The position numbers and the translations under genes were made by a program. A stretch of 64,000 bases of DNA. Origin: Stictocephala bisonia (lineage: Eukaryota > Arthropoda > Insecta > Hemiptera > Membracidae). Shown in pieces: positions 20,600-33,337 of the stretch. A model generated the notes under the pieces. It ran no database searches. It was not told the DNA's origin and saw nothing but the letters and a program-made list of their open reading frames with translations. The DNA is taken from NCBI GenBank assembly GCA_035578905.1, contig JAQJVL010000307.1:372001-436000 (forward strand). The letters run 5' to 3'. Position 1 is the first letter of the stretch, and every line of letters starts with the position of its first letter.

Positions 20600-23500
20600 A
20601 TACAACTTCCCCAACGACTTACTGTACTTACTTGAATTGCACCTACCTAAGTCAAGTAACTCTGCCCTGGGCAAGTTGTTTAAAGCTCTTTAATACAATG
20701 GCACTACATTCCTTGTACGACTTAGTGAAGTTATCAGTATCATACCTTTCTACGTCAAGTAGTTCTGCCCTGGGGAAATTGTTTAAAGCACGTAAATACA
20801 ACAATATGACCTTCCTCATACGACTTAGTGAAGTTATCAGTATCATACCTTTCTACGTCAAGTAGTTCTGCCCTGTGGAAATTGTTTGAAGCACGTAAAT
20901 ACAACAATATGACCTTCCTCATACGACTTAGTGAAGTTATCAGTATCATACCTTTCTACGTCAAGTAGTTCTGCCCTGGGGAAATTGTTTAAGGCACGTA
21001 AATACAACAATATGACCTTCCTCATACGACTTAGTGAAGTTATCAGTATCGTACCTTTCTACGTCAAGTAGTTCTGCCCTGGGGTAATTGTTTGAAGCAC
21101 GTAAATACAACAATGTGACCTTCCTCATACGACTTAGTGAAGTTATCAGTATCGTACCTTTCTACGTCAAGTAGTTCTGCCCTGGGGAAATTGTTTAAAG
21201 CACGTAAATACAACAATATGACCTTCCTCATACGACTTAGTGAAGTTATCAGTATCATACCTTTCTACGTCAAGTAGTTCTGCCCTGGGGAAATTGTTTA
21301 AAGCACGTAAATAAAACAATATGACCTTCCTCATACGACTTAGTGAAGTTATCAGTATCGTACCTTTTTACGTAAGTAGTTCTGCCCTGGGGAATTGTTT
21401 GAAGCACGTAAATACAACAATATGACCTTCCTCATACGACTTAGTGAAGTTATCAGTATCGAACCTTTCTACGTTAAGTAGTTCTGCCCTGGGGGAATTG
21501 TTTGAAAGCACATAAATACAACAATATGACCTTCCTCATACGACTTAGTGAAGTTATCAGTATCGTACCTTTTCTACGTTAAGTAGTTCTGCCCTGGGGG
21601 AATTGTTTGAAGCACGTAAATACAACAATATGACCTTCCTCATACGACTTAGTGAAGTTATCAGTATCTTACCTTTCTACGTTAAGTAGTTCTGCCCTAG
21701 AGCAATTGTTTGAAGCACGTAAATACAATAATATGACCTTCTTCATACGGCTTAGTGAAGTTATCAGTAACTTACCTTTTTACGTCAAGTAGTTCTGCCC
21801 TGGGGAATTGTTTAAAGCACGTAAATACAACAATATGACCTTCCTCATACGACTTAGTGAAGTTATCAGTATCGTACCTTTCTACGTCAAGTAGTTCTAC
21901 CCTGGGGAAATTGTTTGAAGCACGTAAATACAACAATATGACCTTCCTCATACGACTTAGTGAAGTTATCAGTATCATACCTTTCTACGTCAAGTAGTTC
22001 TGCCCTGGGGCAATTGTTTAAAGCACGTAAATACAACAATATGACCTTCCTCATACGACTTAGTGAAGTTATCAGTATCGTACCTTTTTACGTTAAGTAG
22101 TTCTGCCCTGGGGGAATTGTTTGAAACACCTAAATACAACAATATGACCTTCCTCATACGACTTAGTGAATTTATCAGTATCGTACCTTTTTACGTTAAG
22201 TAGTTCTGCCCTGGGGGAATTGTTTGAAGCACGTAAATACAACAATATGACCTTCCTCATACGACTTAGTGAAGTTATCAGTATCTTACCTTTTTACGTT
22301 AAGTAGTTCTGCCCTAGAGCAATTGTTTGAAGCACGTAAATACAATAATATGACCTTCTTCATAGGGCTTAGTAAAGTTATCAGTAACTTACCTTTTTAC
22401 GTTAAGTATTTCTGCCCTGGGGAATTGTTTAAAGCATGTAAATACAACAATATGACCTTCCTCATACGACTTAGTGAAGTTATCAGTATCGTACCTTTTT
22501 ACGTTAAGTAGTTTTGCCCTGGGGCAATTTTTTAAAGCACGTAAATAAAACAATATGACCTTCCTCATACGACTTAGTGAAGTTATCAGTATCGTACCTT
22601 TTTACGTTAAGTAGTTCTGCCCTGGGGGAATTGTTTGAAGCACGTAAATACTACAATATGACCTTCCTCATACGACTTAGTGAAGTTATCAGTATCGTAC
22701 CTTTTTACGTTAAGTAGTTCTGCCCTGGGGGAATTGTTTGAAACACATAAATACAACAATATGACCTTCCTCATACGACTTAGTGAAGTTATCAGTATCG
22801 TACCTTTTTACGTTAAGTAGTTTTGCCCTGGCGCAATTTTTTAAAGCACGTAAATAAAACAATATGACCTTCCTCATACGACTTAGTGAAGTTATCAGTA
22901 TCGTACCTTTTTACGTTAAGTAGTTCTGCCCTGGGGGAATTGTTTGAAGCACGTAAATACTACAATATGACCTTCCTCATACGACTTAGTGAAGTTATCA
23001 GTATCGTACCTTTTTACGTTAAGTAGTTCTGCCCTGGGGGAATTGTTTGAAACACATAAATACAACAATATGACCTTCCTCATACGACTTAGTGAAGTTA
23101 TCAGTATCGTACCTTTTTACGTTAAGTAGTTCTGCCCTGGGGGAATTGTTTGAAGCATGTAAATACAACAATATGACCTTCCTCATACGACTTAGTGAAG
23201 TTATCAGTATCGTACCTTTTTACGTTAAGTAGTTCTGCCCTAGGGCAATTGTTTGAAGCACGTAAATACAATAATATGACCTTCTTTATAGGGCTTAGTG
23301 AAGTTATCAGTAACGTACCTTTTTACGTTAAGTAGTTCTGCCCTGGGGGAATTGTTTGAAGCACGTAAATACAACAATATGACCTTCCTCATACGACTTA
23401 GTGAAGTTATCAGTATCGTACCTTTTTACGTTAAGTAGTTCTGCCCTGGGGTATTTGTTTGAAGCACGTAAATACAACAATATGACCTTCCTCATACGAC

Positions 23501-25312
23501 TTAGTGAAGTTATCAGTATCGTACCTTTTTACGTTAAGTAGTTCTGCCCTGGGGGAATTGTTTGAAGCACGTAAATACAACAATATGACCTTCCTCATAC
23601 GATTTAGTGAAGTTATCAGTATCGTACCTTTTTACGTTAAGTAGTTCTGCCTTGGGGGAATTGTTTGAAACACATAAATACAACAATATGACCTTCCTCA
23701 TACGACTTAGTGAAGTTATCAGTATCGTACCTTCCTACGTCAAGTAGTTCTGCCCTAGGGCAATTGTTTGAAGCACGTAAATACAATAATATGACCTTCT
23801 TCATAGGACTTAGTGAAGTTATCAGTAACGTACCTTTTTACGTTAAGTAGGTCTGCCCTGGGGTAATTTTTTAAAGCACGTAAATACAACAATATGACCT
23901 TCCTCATACTACTTAGTGAAGTTATCAGTATCGGAACTTCCTACGTCAAGTAGTTCTGCCCAAGGGCAATTGTTTGAAACACGTAAATACAAAAATATGG
24001 CCTTCATCATACTACTTAGTGAAGTTATCAGTATCATACCTTCCTACGTCAAGTAGTTCTGCCCTGGGGTAATTGTTTGAAGCACGTAAATACAATAATA
24101 TGACCTTCATCATACTACTTAGTGAAGTTATCAGTATCATACCTTCCTACGTGAAGTAGTTCTGCCCTGGGGTAATTGTTTAAGCACGTAAATACAATAA
24201 TATGACCTTCTTCATAGGACTTAGTGAAGTTATCAGTAGCGGAACTACCTACGTCAAGTAGTTCTGCCCTGGGAGAATTGTTTGAAGCACGTAAATACAA
24301 CAATATGACCTTCCTCATACGACTTAGTGAAGTTACTAATATCGCACCTTCCAACGTCAAGAATGTCTACCCTGGGATAGTTGTTAATATTACGTTATTA
24401 AAACGACACTACCTTTCCCATACGACTTATTGAAGTTACTAGTATCACACCTTTCTACGTCAAGTAGTTCTACCCTGGGATAGTTGTTTATGGCATGAAG
24501 ATACAAGGACACGTCCTTTCCCATACGACTTATTGAAGTTACCAGTATTGCACCTTCCAACGTCAAGAATGTCTACACTGGGATAGTTGTTTATATCAAG
24601 TAAACACAACGACACGACCTTTCCCATACGACTTATTGAAGTTATTAGTATCGCACCTTCTAACGTCAAGAATGTCTATCCTGGGATAGTTGTTTTAGCA
24701 CGTAAATACAACGACACGACCTTTTCCATACGACTTATTGAAGTTATTAGTAACGCACCTTTCTACGTCAAGAATGTCTATCCTGGGATAGTTGTTTTTA
24801 GCACGTAAATACAAGGGAACGACCTTTCTCATAAGACTTATTGAAGTTACCAGTATCGCACCTTCCTACGTCAAGAATGTCTGGGATAGTTGTTAATAGC
24901 ACGTAAATACAACGACACGACCTTTCCCATACGACTTATTGAAGTTAGTAGTATCGCACCTTCCAACGTCAAGAATGTCTACACAGGGTTAGTTGTTTAT
25001 GGCATGTAGATACAACGACACGACCTTTCCCAAACGACTTATTAAAGTTACCAGTATTGCATCTGCATATGTCAAGAAAGCCTGCCCGGTAGTTGTTTGA
25101 AGCACGCAAATACAGCGATACCACCTTTCTCATACGACTTAGTGAATTGTATTGCACCTTCCTACGTCAAGTAGTTTTGCACTGGGGTAGTTGTTTGAAG
25201 CACGCAAATACTAACGACACGACCTTCCTCATACGACCTAGTGAATTGTATTGCACCTTCCTACGTCAAGTAGTGTTGCCCCGGTGTAGTTGTTTTAAGC
25301 ACGTTGTTCTAA
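20600..25312 (+). repeat. 103-bp satellite array, ~45 units
   Basis: The monomer has landmarks ACGACTTAGTGAAGTTATCA, TCAAGTAGTTCTGCCCTGGG, AATTGTTTGAAGCACGTAAA and CAACAATATGACCTTCCTCA, with a period of about 103 bp. Units from 20.75 to 24.3 kb are very similar. Two or more subtypes are interspersed: CTTCTTCATAGGGCTTAGTG with CTAGAGCAATTG, versus CCTCATACGACTTAGTG with GGGGGAATTG. From 24.3 to 25.3 kb the units diverge strongly (AAGAATGTCTACCCTGGGAT, CTTTCCCATACGACTTATTG), and the first unit at 20.6 kb is also diverged. This is the usual pattern of a satellite homogenised in the centre and decayed at its edges. The period is not a multiple of 3, so frames break every unit. Confidence 0.96.
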
Positions 25313-26553
25313 CATTTTCTCAGAGTTAGCTAGAGAATATTATTTAGCTTGCCATATAGTGTTAGATTTATAACTCAAAAACAGTTCTTTACCTATTTAG
25401 TAATAGCAAAGTAACAAAAATAAGGCGAAGTTTTTATTTAAATAAAAAAATTAATAAATAGTTTATTTCTTAAGTTTGTATTCTCTTTTTATTTTATTTT
25501 TATATATTTATTATTATTATTATTATTTTTTATTGAAAAACATGAGAGAGATTTGATTTAATTATCAATAAATTTAATTATAAATACTATTCTAAGTAAC
25601 TAGAAAAAATCTTGATGTACTTAAAAAAATGATTGTTAACTATAAAATGTAATTATATGTAGAAAACAACTTCATAAATTATTTTTTTAACCAGTGGCTG
25701 AACTATTTAAGTTCTTGTAACTTTAATTTAAAAATTATTCTTTAAAGTATACTGAATAACTGTTGATAAAATAAAATTGATCTTATCGTTTATCTTCAGT
25801 ATAGTTTATACAAAGTGTTCAGAATTACTCTCCAGTCAAACGGAGCTTGCTTTACTTCTGAAACTTCCTGGTGCAAAAAGGTAAAACGGAATTTCCTACA
25901 ACTTCCATGTTGTTTCAAGTTGGGTTTGCCTTATGAATTGCTTTTTTATGTCTTTAGTTCTTTTGAAATAGAATATTTAAAGTTAAATGTGATATAAATG
26001 AGTCGTAATTGTATACAAAGTTTGATTATTTGTAATCAATAAAAAAGGTCATTTAAGATTTCCCCTGTTGATAAACTTAGAATACGAGATATTGCACGTT
26101 TATATGAAAGTAAGTTTATGGTGCGTGTAAAAAGCTAAAATCTGCTTTTTATCATTGTCATAAATTTACATTGCAAAGTCTGCATTTTTGTGACAAATAT
26201 ATTTATTTTACATAAAATATTAATATCAGTGTTGATATACAACATTTTAATAATTATTGTTAAATAAAACTTAATCTGTATTTATTTCATTGTTAAATGA
26301 AAGTCTTAAACTTTTGTATAATATTTTTGACGAAACAGTTTCAGCAGACAAAACCATTTTGGAAAACACCTTACCTTACATAAGTATTACAACATTTAAT
26401 ATATTAGGTACATTCTAATTTGGAATTATAAAACTTGGTTTACCAAGATTGATCACTGTATTCGTACTTGTTCTTTACTGTTAAATTTGTTTTATTTTAG
26501 TTACTTTTCTGGAATTTCTATCCATACGTAATGCAATAATTTTGAAACAAGTG
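25313..26553. other. AT-rich DNA without recognised features
   Basis: Contains a (TTA)n-like tract near 25507-25530 and otherwise unremarkable AT-rich sequence. A 60-codon frame at 25815-25997 has no support. Confidence 0.55.
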
Positions 26554-26585
26554 AGCCGGCGGTGGTTCAGTGGCTAATGCTTGAA
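26554..26585 (+). mobile_element. Possible SINE head fragment (box A-like)
   Basis: GCCGGCGGTGGTTCAGTGG followed by CTAATGC resembles a tRNA-type box A and is more GC-rich than its surroundings. No box B or body from the families in this window follows, so it is probably a truncated or different SINE. Confidence 0.35.
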
Positions 26586-26690
26586 TATAGTTCAGATATA
26601 TGCTTGCAGGCGAGATATATGTAAACAGGCGAGTAAAGTTGAAAAAAGTTAATAATTATGTTTTTAACTTTTATCTAATTAGGATCTAAT

Positions 26691-26745
26691 TATGCTTTTA
26701 TCTAATTAGGAAAATCAAAACGTATCTCCTAATTAGATAAAAGCA
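26691..26745. repeat. Hairpin, 19-bp stem
   Basis: GCTTTTATCTAATTAGGA is followed about 18 bp later by its reverse complement TCCTAATTAGATAAAAGC. A direct partial copy of the stem (TTTTATCTAATTAGGAT) lies just upstream at about 26669-26686. Confidence 0.85.
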
Positions 26746-27490
26746 ATATTTACTTTTACAACAGAAATTTACGAAACCTTATCATCATTGCAGTATGTTG
26801 CAAATTAAAATTTGAAAATAAGTTGAGTAAAAGAGTGTTTCTGAGCCCCTGGTATTAAATGGATTGTTCCATGATTGTTTGTTATATTCATCAAACTGCT
26901 AAAATATGAAGGAAGAATTCTAAATTTGCTATTTACTATTGGATCCCTAATTTACCTGCTTTGTATCGGCTCACTTCTATACAATTCTCTTTCAGAATGT
27001 TTGAAGCAACTTTAATAATTAATCGACTCAAAGACATAAAACACGCATATCTATATCGGGTATCGTCCTACACTTAACCAATAAAAGTCTGAATATTTAA
27101 TAGTACGAACGAATTGGAAATAAACTATAGTTTAATTTTAGGTTTGTTAAATGTCAATATTCGAAGCAAATCGAAATCTCTAACTTAATTATAGAACAAT
27201 CCCTGTTGAAACTACGAACAAATTAGGTTAGAAGCAATGATTCTGTATCCTATGATCCAGGTACTCTTGCAAATAAAGGTTATTAATAGTGTTTCAAAAA
27301 CATTATATCTGCAGTAACATTATTGACTATACCAATAAAATTAAGTTTATTTAATTTTTCATGACTTAGAGTTTGTTTGGAATTTATTATTATCATGAAT
27401 AACTTCAAGAGAGTTATATTTTTAACTCTGGCTGTATTACAAGAACTAAACTGAAATTCACAGGATAACAGTTAGCTGAATAGATTAGTC
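26746..27490. other. AT-rich DNA without recognised features
   Basis: No gene, repeat array or element end recognised. Confidence 0.55.
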
Positions 27491-27493
27491 AAT

Positions 27494-27612
27494 ATATATT
27501 AGTCAGTAGACTAATACTACGTGGTTCGGATTCCACTTAAAGCTGTAGGTTCCTTGGTTGCCGTTGTTATTAGGCTATTAATAAATAGCTCTTTCTGAGG
27601 AATAGTCGCTGG
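27494..27612 (+). mobile_element. SINE family A, internal fragment
   Basis: Contains ACTACGTGGTTCGGATTCCA (box B-like), TAAAGCTGTAGGTTCCTTGG and ATTAATAAATAGCTCTTTCTGAGG, matching the middle and start of the 3' module. The head and terminal part are absent. It lies about 175 bp upstream of a near-complete copy in the same orientation. Confidence 0.85.
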
Positions 27613-27785
27613 CCGTCCGGCATGGCTTTCTTTGCACATTTGGATGTGACCTCCGTTTTTATTTTCTGTCAATTTATAGAGTACGTTTTTTAATAATATA
27701 TTATTATCTTTCTAATATATATAAGTTGGTCAGGCCATATATGCTAGGGGAAAGCAATTATAATTACAATTAATTGCTAATTAAC

Positions 27786-28174
27786 AAATGTGGCGCGGTG
27801 CTGTAATCCAGATAATAGGGGGCAAAGTGTTGGATGGATGTAGGTGATAAGTACTATGCTCGGTCCTCTTATTGGTTGCCATTGACGTGGGCACTACTAG
27901 AGAAATTTGGGGTGTCAATGTTGGATGGTAATCAAAGTTCAGATGTTGTGTAGGAAGATAACTTATGTCAGGCTTGTCAGTTAGCTGAAAATCATGAGGT
28001 TTGGATTCCACATAAACCTGTAGGTATCTTAGTTGCGCTAGATATTAATAAATATCTCCTCTGAGGTACAGTCAAACGTACATAGTAACAATGACTACAC
28101 TCGTTCATCTACACTCATCATATTCATTAGCCGCTCATAGTCGCTCATAACTTAACGATTGGCGTCTTAATGAT
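27786..28174 (+). mobile_element. SINE family A
   Basis: The head is TGTGGCGCGGTGCTGTAATC, followed by GATGTAGGTGATAAG, GCTCGGTCCTCTTATTGG, GACGTGGGCACTACTAGAGA, AGGCTTGTCAGTTAGCTGAA, the box B-like GAGGTTTGGATTCCAC, and the shared 3' module ending GATTGGCGTCTTAATGATGA. A 76-codon minus-strand frame here is spurious. Confidence 0.88.
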
Positions 28175-31100
28175 GAATAATGAAAAGTAATAAATTATGC
28201 TAAATTTAATTATAGAAATAACCTTTGAAATATTACAGTTAAAGGATCCATTGTGAAATATACGACTGTATATTACTTAATTATTGTAAATAGTAACACA
28301 CAAACATAAAAAATTCTCCATTTTACTTAAAAGTGACCAGTTTTCAAACTGCGGGGATAAAACCACGAAGAGGCAAAGATTGTTTCTGCAAAGTTGTTTT
28401 AGGTCAGGACACTGTTTACTCGTTTGAGGATTAAAACTTAATTTTCTTCCCACCCCCGAGGTGTGAATATTATTTCAACAGCCAATATACAAAATGTCCA
28501 CGAACATTTCCAAACTAAAATAACCCTGGTCCAATATGTTAAAGGGGTATCTTTGATAATTACTTTGTGCAGGTTCACTCTCAATTTGGTCGTGTTTTAC
28601 AAAGCAATTTGTTCGGACACGTTTTGGGAACATTAACAAAGTGTCGTAACTCAATTCTGATAATTTTATTGTTTAAACGGGAAGGCATTTTTGGTATCAG
28701 CAAAAAGGACTTGTATTTCCAAAGAAATTTATTTTAACATATTCACTACAAATGTTTTACCAAGCAATATATATTAAAAGACAAATACACGTATTACTAT
28801 TTATATATTTAAATTATATATTTTCTTATAATATAATAATAATAATAAGGTATAATTTGTTAAGAACGGGTCTTATATTCTGATCTTGTTATTTTTAAAT
28901 TTAACGTGACTATTACTTTAATATTGATGCAAAATGCTTCTATCCAATAACAAAATATTATAGTTTCTTATTTCAAAAATATTATTTTCTAGTCTGTTAC
29001 ATTTATTCTTCAGTTGTTATAAATATTAGTTCGGTGGTTATTACTCCATTTTGACACACGTTATTAGCTATAGAAATAAAGAGTTTATAAACACTAATCT
29101 AGTAGGTATTTCATTGTAAATCGACTCTTCAATAGAACGGGTCGTTGAAGTAAAGCAGTCTCAGGTGGGCCAGATTGCAGATGGAGAGCATTCATCGATC
29201 TCCACAATTAATTCCGACGTCCTCCCCCCTCATTCATCCCCACAGCTGAGGGTCACATTTGTCTGCTCTCTGACTTGTATGGATTTATTCTCATCTGTTA
29301 TTGTCCGTAAATCTTCTCTAATAGGACAGTTTAAACGATACAGTGGCTAGGGTTTAATTTGTACAATGGCGTACAGAACCCGCCCTTTAGTACAGTCATT
29401 GTTTTGTTATGTTGTCAGGCAAGATTAATTTGGGGTGTTCTTATAAATGTTGTTTTGGTAGTTTTGTTATTATTTGTATTTATTTTTTTAAATTATGAAT
29501 GCATTCTCAATTAAAATATTGTCGTAAAATACACTTTCGAAACTATTTACTTTAGTGCTTTTGTTGAAAATAACCTTGGGTGAATGGTTCATTACATCTA
29601 TAGGATATTGGGTCACAGATAATTAACTAAGTATATCGTCTCCAGGATAAACAGTTTCGTGTGATTTTTTTTGTTTTGTTTGTGTACTGTCCGCTTTGCA
29701 GCACGTCGGACGTTTGTGGACTGAGCGTGGTTGTCAGAATGTGCCAGTCCATGGTTGTCCAAAACTAGTGCATGTGCTATCGCTCTCACTTCCAGTTCAG
29801 TATGGCAACGCCAAATGCACGAACCTACGATACTGGCTGTTCTATCAACATGGGTTTCCCTACACTATGAGCAATCTGTGTATAGTTAATTATCTGTGCT
29901 AGGACTATTGGCCTTTGTGTTTAGTGTTTCCTATGTTGATATATTTCAGCTATAGTACGTCTGCATAGAGCAGACACATGTCATTTTTCAAACATTTCCG
30001 CTTCTATAATAGTTTAATTCAACTGTTAAAAATTAAAAAAAATTAAAACGTTTAATTGTTTGTGGTTCAAAAATATTATATTTTAGAAATAGTTATGTCA
30101 AAGCCTGTAATAAATTGAGTATAATATTAAAAATTCTCGTAAAAGAATGCTAATGAAATTATCTACATAAGTTTTAGTTCTTCTTATTGGCCGAGAGGCT
30201 GCTGAGGCACTGATCGACTCGTCTTATATATAACATCCTCCTTCACACATAAACATATTCCCGCCAATAATAAACTCACGCACCACCTTCTCACTAGTCA
30301 TCTTTATCGTTTATTCAACTGAGTAAAACTGATGAACTCTCCTTCACTTTCTTTCCATAACTTATTTTTTTTTTTTTTAATTTCGCATTGTTTAGCTAAT
30401 TAATATATTATGTGTTAATCTATATTCTTGTTATCATCGGTCCATTATCAGACTCTAATTTGTTCATTCATTTATTTTTATTTTTCATTTACTTTAAATT
30501 AATATATTATAAAGTTATAAATGATTAAGTTTAACAATCTAATTTCATTTTGTATTTAGTATGAAAGGCTTTCTGAGCGACTCCTCCCCGCTCACAAATG
30601 TATAGTCTACGCGGGGAGTAAATTCAATTATTTTATTCATTGTAAGCTTGTAAAACTTGTTTTTTCTGAATAAAATTGATTTTGTTTCATTGATTTGTCC
30701 ACACAAATAGTTTTCAACCAGAGGATATAAGAAGCAATAATGAATAACACATTTGAATTGAACTAGGATTGTCGGCATAAAAAGAATATTGCTGTCACTG
30801 TTTATCAACTTTTAAAACTTTAATTACTATGCTCTGCGATATTAATGTTTATATCAGTCTTATTACAAAAAGTTATAGCATATTTTATGAGCAAGCAAGT
30901 CGTTAAGTATTATTGTTATACAATTAAGTTTGAATTTTAATAATTGTTAATATATTTAGTCTAGAATCAGTTTGTGATTTTTTAAAAATATAATATGAAC
31001 TCTCCATAGAAATAATATTTGATTTGAGCACTAAATCAAATCTCTGAAATTTACCATTTTGTTTAGATTCTTTTTTTATATTTGTTTTACAAAATACTTA

Positions 31101-32015
31101 TAAAGGCACTTATATGTTTGTATAGGTATTTAAACTGGTTAGCCTTTTTTTAAGTAAAAAATAACTTAAAATGGCTTTAATTTATACATGATTTATAAAG
31201 GAACATGCAGAATAACAATACTGTTACTTCTAATAAAAATATCCTAAGAAAATTCGATGATGCATTATTGTAGCAAAATACCAACTATATTTTGTTTAAC
31301 TTTAGCTGTGCTTGTATTTCAAGACATGCACTTATTTGCTCATGTTTATTTGTTTTAACTTAAATTAAATGTATTACATCAGATTTATGTTAAAGCGTGC
31401 CAAACACGTGTCTTGAAATACAGAGAAATAACTACGTTATACTATTATAAAAAATTATTTTTAAAAACGTACATGGTCACAAAATGTTTTTAAATATCAG
31501 CCAAGTTATTCTACAACATTTTAAAGAATAACTAAGGGAAAGTAATAAACTTAAAATAAAGAATGAATTCAATGTCATACATTAAAAATAAACTGTAAAT
31601 ATATACTTTTTTAACTATAACAATAAAATTATATTTAAAATTTCGAAAAACAATCATTTTATTTAGAAATCCATGTGCATCAATCATCATAATCTAAAAA
31701 AAAACATTAAATTAAATCGATTACAAATTTATATTATTTATTACCTCATAAAATAATAAATGGATTAAATTAATAATCTAGGTAAGTGCATTTATGTAGT
31801 TATGACATTTTAAATGTTGTACACGTCCATATCTTCTCTGTTAGTATTTCTATCAGAGCATGTATTGTCGTCGCTTTATTATAAATTCCTCATATTTGCA
31901 TTGCATAAAAGCCAAACAAAACCAGGATTGACTGAATAATATAAAACATAAATAATCAAAGATATTGCAATATTGTTTTTAATTTTAATACAAATTATAA
32001 TTTAATTTAATTATA
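28175..32015. other. Long AT-rich stretch without supported genes
   Basis: About 3.8 kb. Frames of 60-90 codons at 29165-29350, 29696-29902 and 30545-30808 show no recognisable domain. The sequence near 29165-29290 and 29695-29850 is locally less AT-rich and could be exonic or old repeat, but I cannot support either. At 30187-30225 TTGGCCGAGAGGCTG..GGCAC resembles the head of a Leu/Ser-type tRNA or SINE, without a following box B. At 30577-30622 a short GC stem (CTCCCCGC/GCGGGGAG) interrupts the AT-rich background. Confidence 0.5.
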
Positions 32016-32016
32016 A

Positions 32017-32381
32017 ATAATTGAGAAAATATATACCTTGTTCAATCACTTTATTTCATATACACGACATGTTTCGATCCTTGGATCATCTTCAGGTGTA
32101 AAATGTAACAAATCTTGAAGGTAATAATAAAATTTAAATTAATTAAAAGTTAACAAATTGAAAATACATAAAAACTGTTTTGGTTAGTCTAATTGTTTAG
32201 ATTAATTAGACTAACCAAAACAGTTTTTATGTATTTTCAATTTGTTAACTTTTAATTAATTTAAATTTTATTATTACCTTCAAGATTTGTTACATTTTAC
32301 ACCTGAAGATGATCCAAGGATCGAAACATGTCGTGTATATGAAATAAAGTGATTGAACAAGGTATATATTTTCTCAATTAT
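32017..32381. mobile_element. Perfect 365-bp palindrome (178-bp arms, 9-bp loop)
   Basis: The left arm 32017-32194 and right arm 32204-32381 are exact reverse complements at every position I compared, around the loop GTTTAGATT. The arms contain CCTGAAGATGATCCAAGGAT followed by CGAAACATGTCG (right arm, 32303-32333; inverted at 32065-32095), a small stem-loop within each arm. No coding sequence is present. A foldback transposable element or a very recent inverted duplication would explain it. Perfect identity of the arms means a recent origin or ongoing gene conversion. A palindrome this exact could also be an assembly artefact. Confidence 0.92.
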
Positions 32382-32383
32382 AT

Positions 32384-33335
32384 ATTATTTTCAATCCAGG
32401 GTCAATATGATTATCATTTAATTATAAATTGTTTAATTAACTATTGCAGATTGGATGTTTTGTTTCTTTGATAAACAAGCTCACATGTATACCATAGATT
32501 ATTAATAATTCATTATTTTGTTAATCGGTTGTTATAGAACAGCTCGCTATTTTTCTTTGATAGCCATAAAAATAACTATGGTAAGAAACTAAATATAAAT
32601 AAAATAACTTCATTATAAAAACTTGATATTGTTTTGAATATTTTACTGTAATTAGAAACATTTTATCTTAATATTCAGTTATGATTTATGCAGATAGACA
32701 CAACGTTATTCTATTACTGTACTCTGCATTATTTGTTAATAAAGTAATATTTAAAAGATGAATTTTTTTTGTTTATTTTCATTTCATTGACTTCTATTTA
32801 TGTTTTCTTTAGAATAAATAAATTATATATTTCTGTGTTTTAAAATCAAAATGCTTTTAGAATATTGTTGCTTGCACTTTATCATGTATTAACTAATTTC
32901 TTCCATGTAAGATCAGTTTGTTTTATATTTATTTATGCATTTTTGTTTATGGTTAGGTTTTCTCTTTCTCTGTTTATCATTTTATGTCAAGCTCGACAAA
33001 ATATACCATCCATCCTAAGAACATTAGCGTAGTTTGAATTCAAATTATGAAATCCATTAGAGGCGAGGTTGGTAAGTGCTGAAGTTATGTAGGGAGAGCT
33101 TTTCGCTGTATCATTTGAATCACAGATTCATTATCAATCTGGTCTTTGTTTTGCTGACCCTTGAACGTTTTTTGTTCTTTCTTATTTGGATCGCTTTGTT
33201 GAGAGTGTCTTAGTTTTGTTTATGTTGTAATTGCCAAGTATAGTGGTTGGTTATAAACAGTACGCAAAAGCTTGAAATACATCGAAAACATTTCAATCAA
33301 ATATATGAATTTATAGAATATATATTTATCAACTG
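32384..33335. other. AT-rich DNA without recognised features
   Basis: No gene recognised. About 33065-33150 (GAGGTTGGTAAGTGCTGAAG.., TTTGAATCACAGATTCA) loosely resembles 17480-17570 and may be an unclassified SINE. Confidence 0.5.
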
Positions 33336-33337
33336 TT

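Noticed and set aside
20600..25312. CRISPR-like array
   Set aside because: Repeats are contiguous 103-bp monomers without unique spacers, in a eukaryotic context.
20632..25329. Many 60-80-codon frames in the 103-bp satellite
   Set aside because: Each frame spans under two to about two and a half units and breaks because 103 is not a multiple of 3.
29165..29350. Possible short coding exon
   Set aside because: Slightly raised GC, but no domain, no convincing splice pair and no partner exon.
32303..32333. Functional hammerhead ribozyme
   Set aside because: The conserved CUGAUGA box is interrupted by extra bases and no cleavage-site strand was identified, so only a resemblance is reported.
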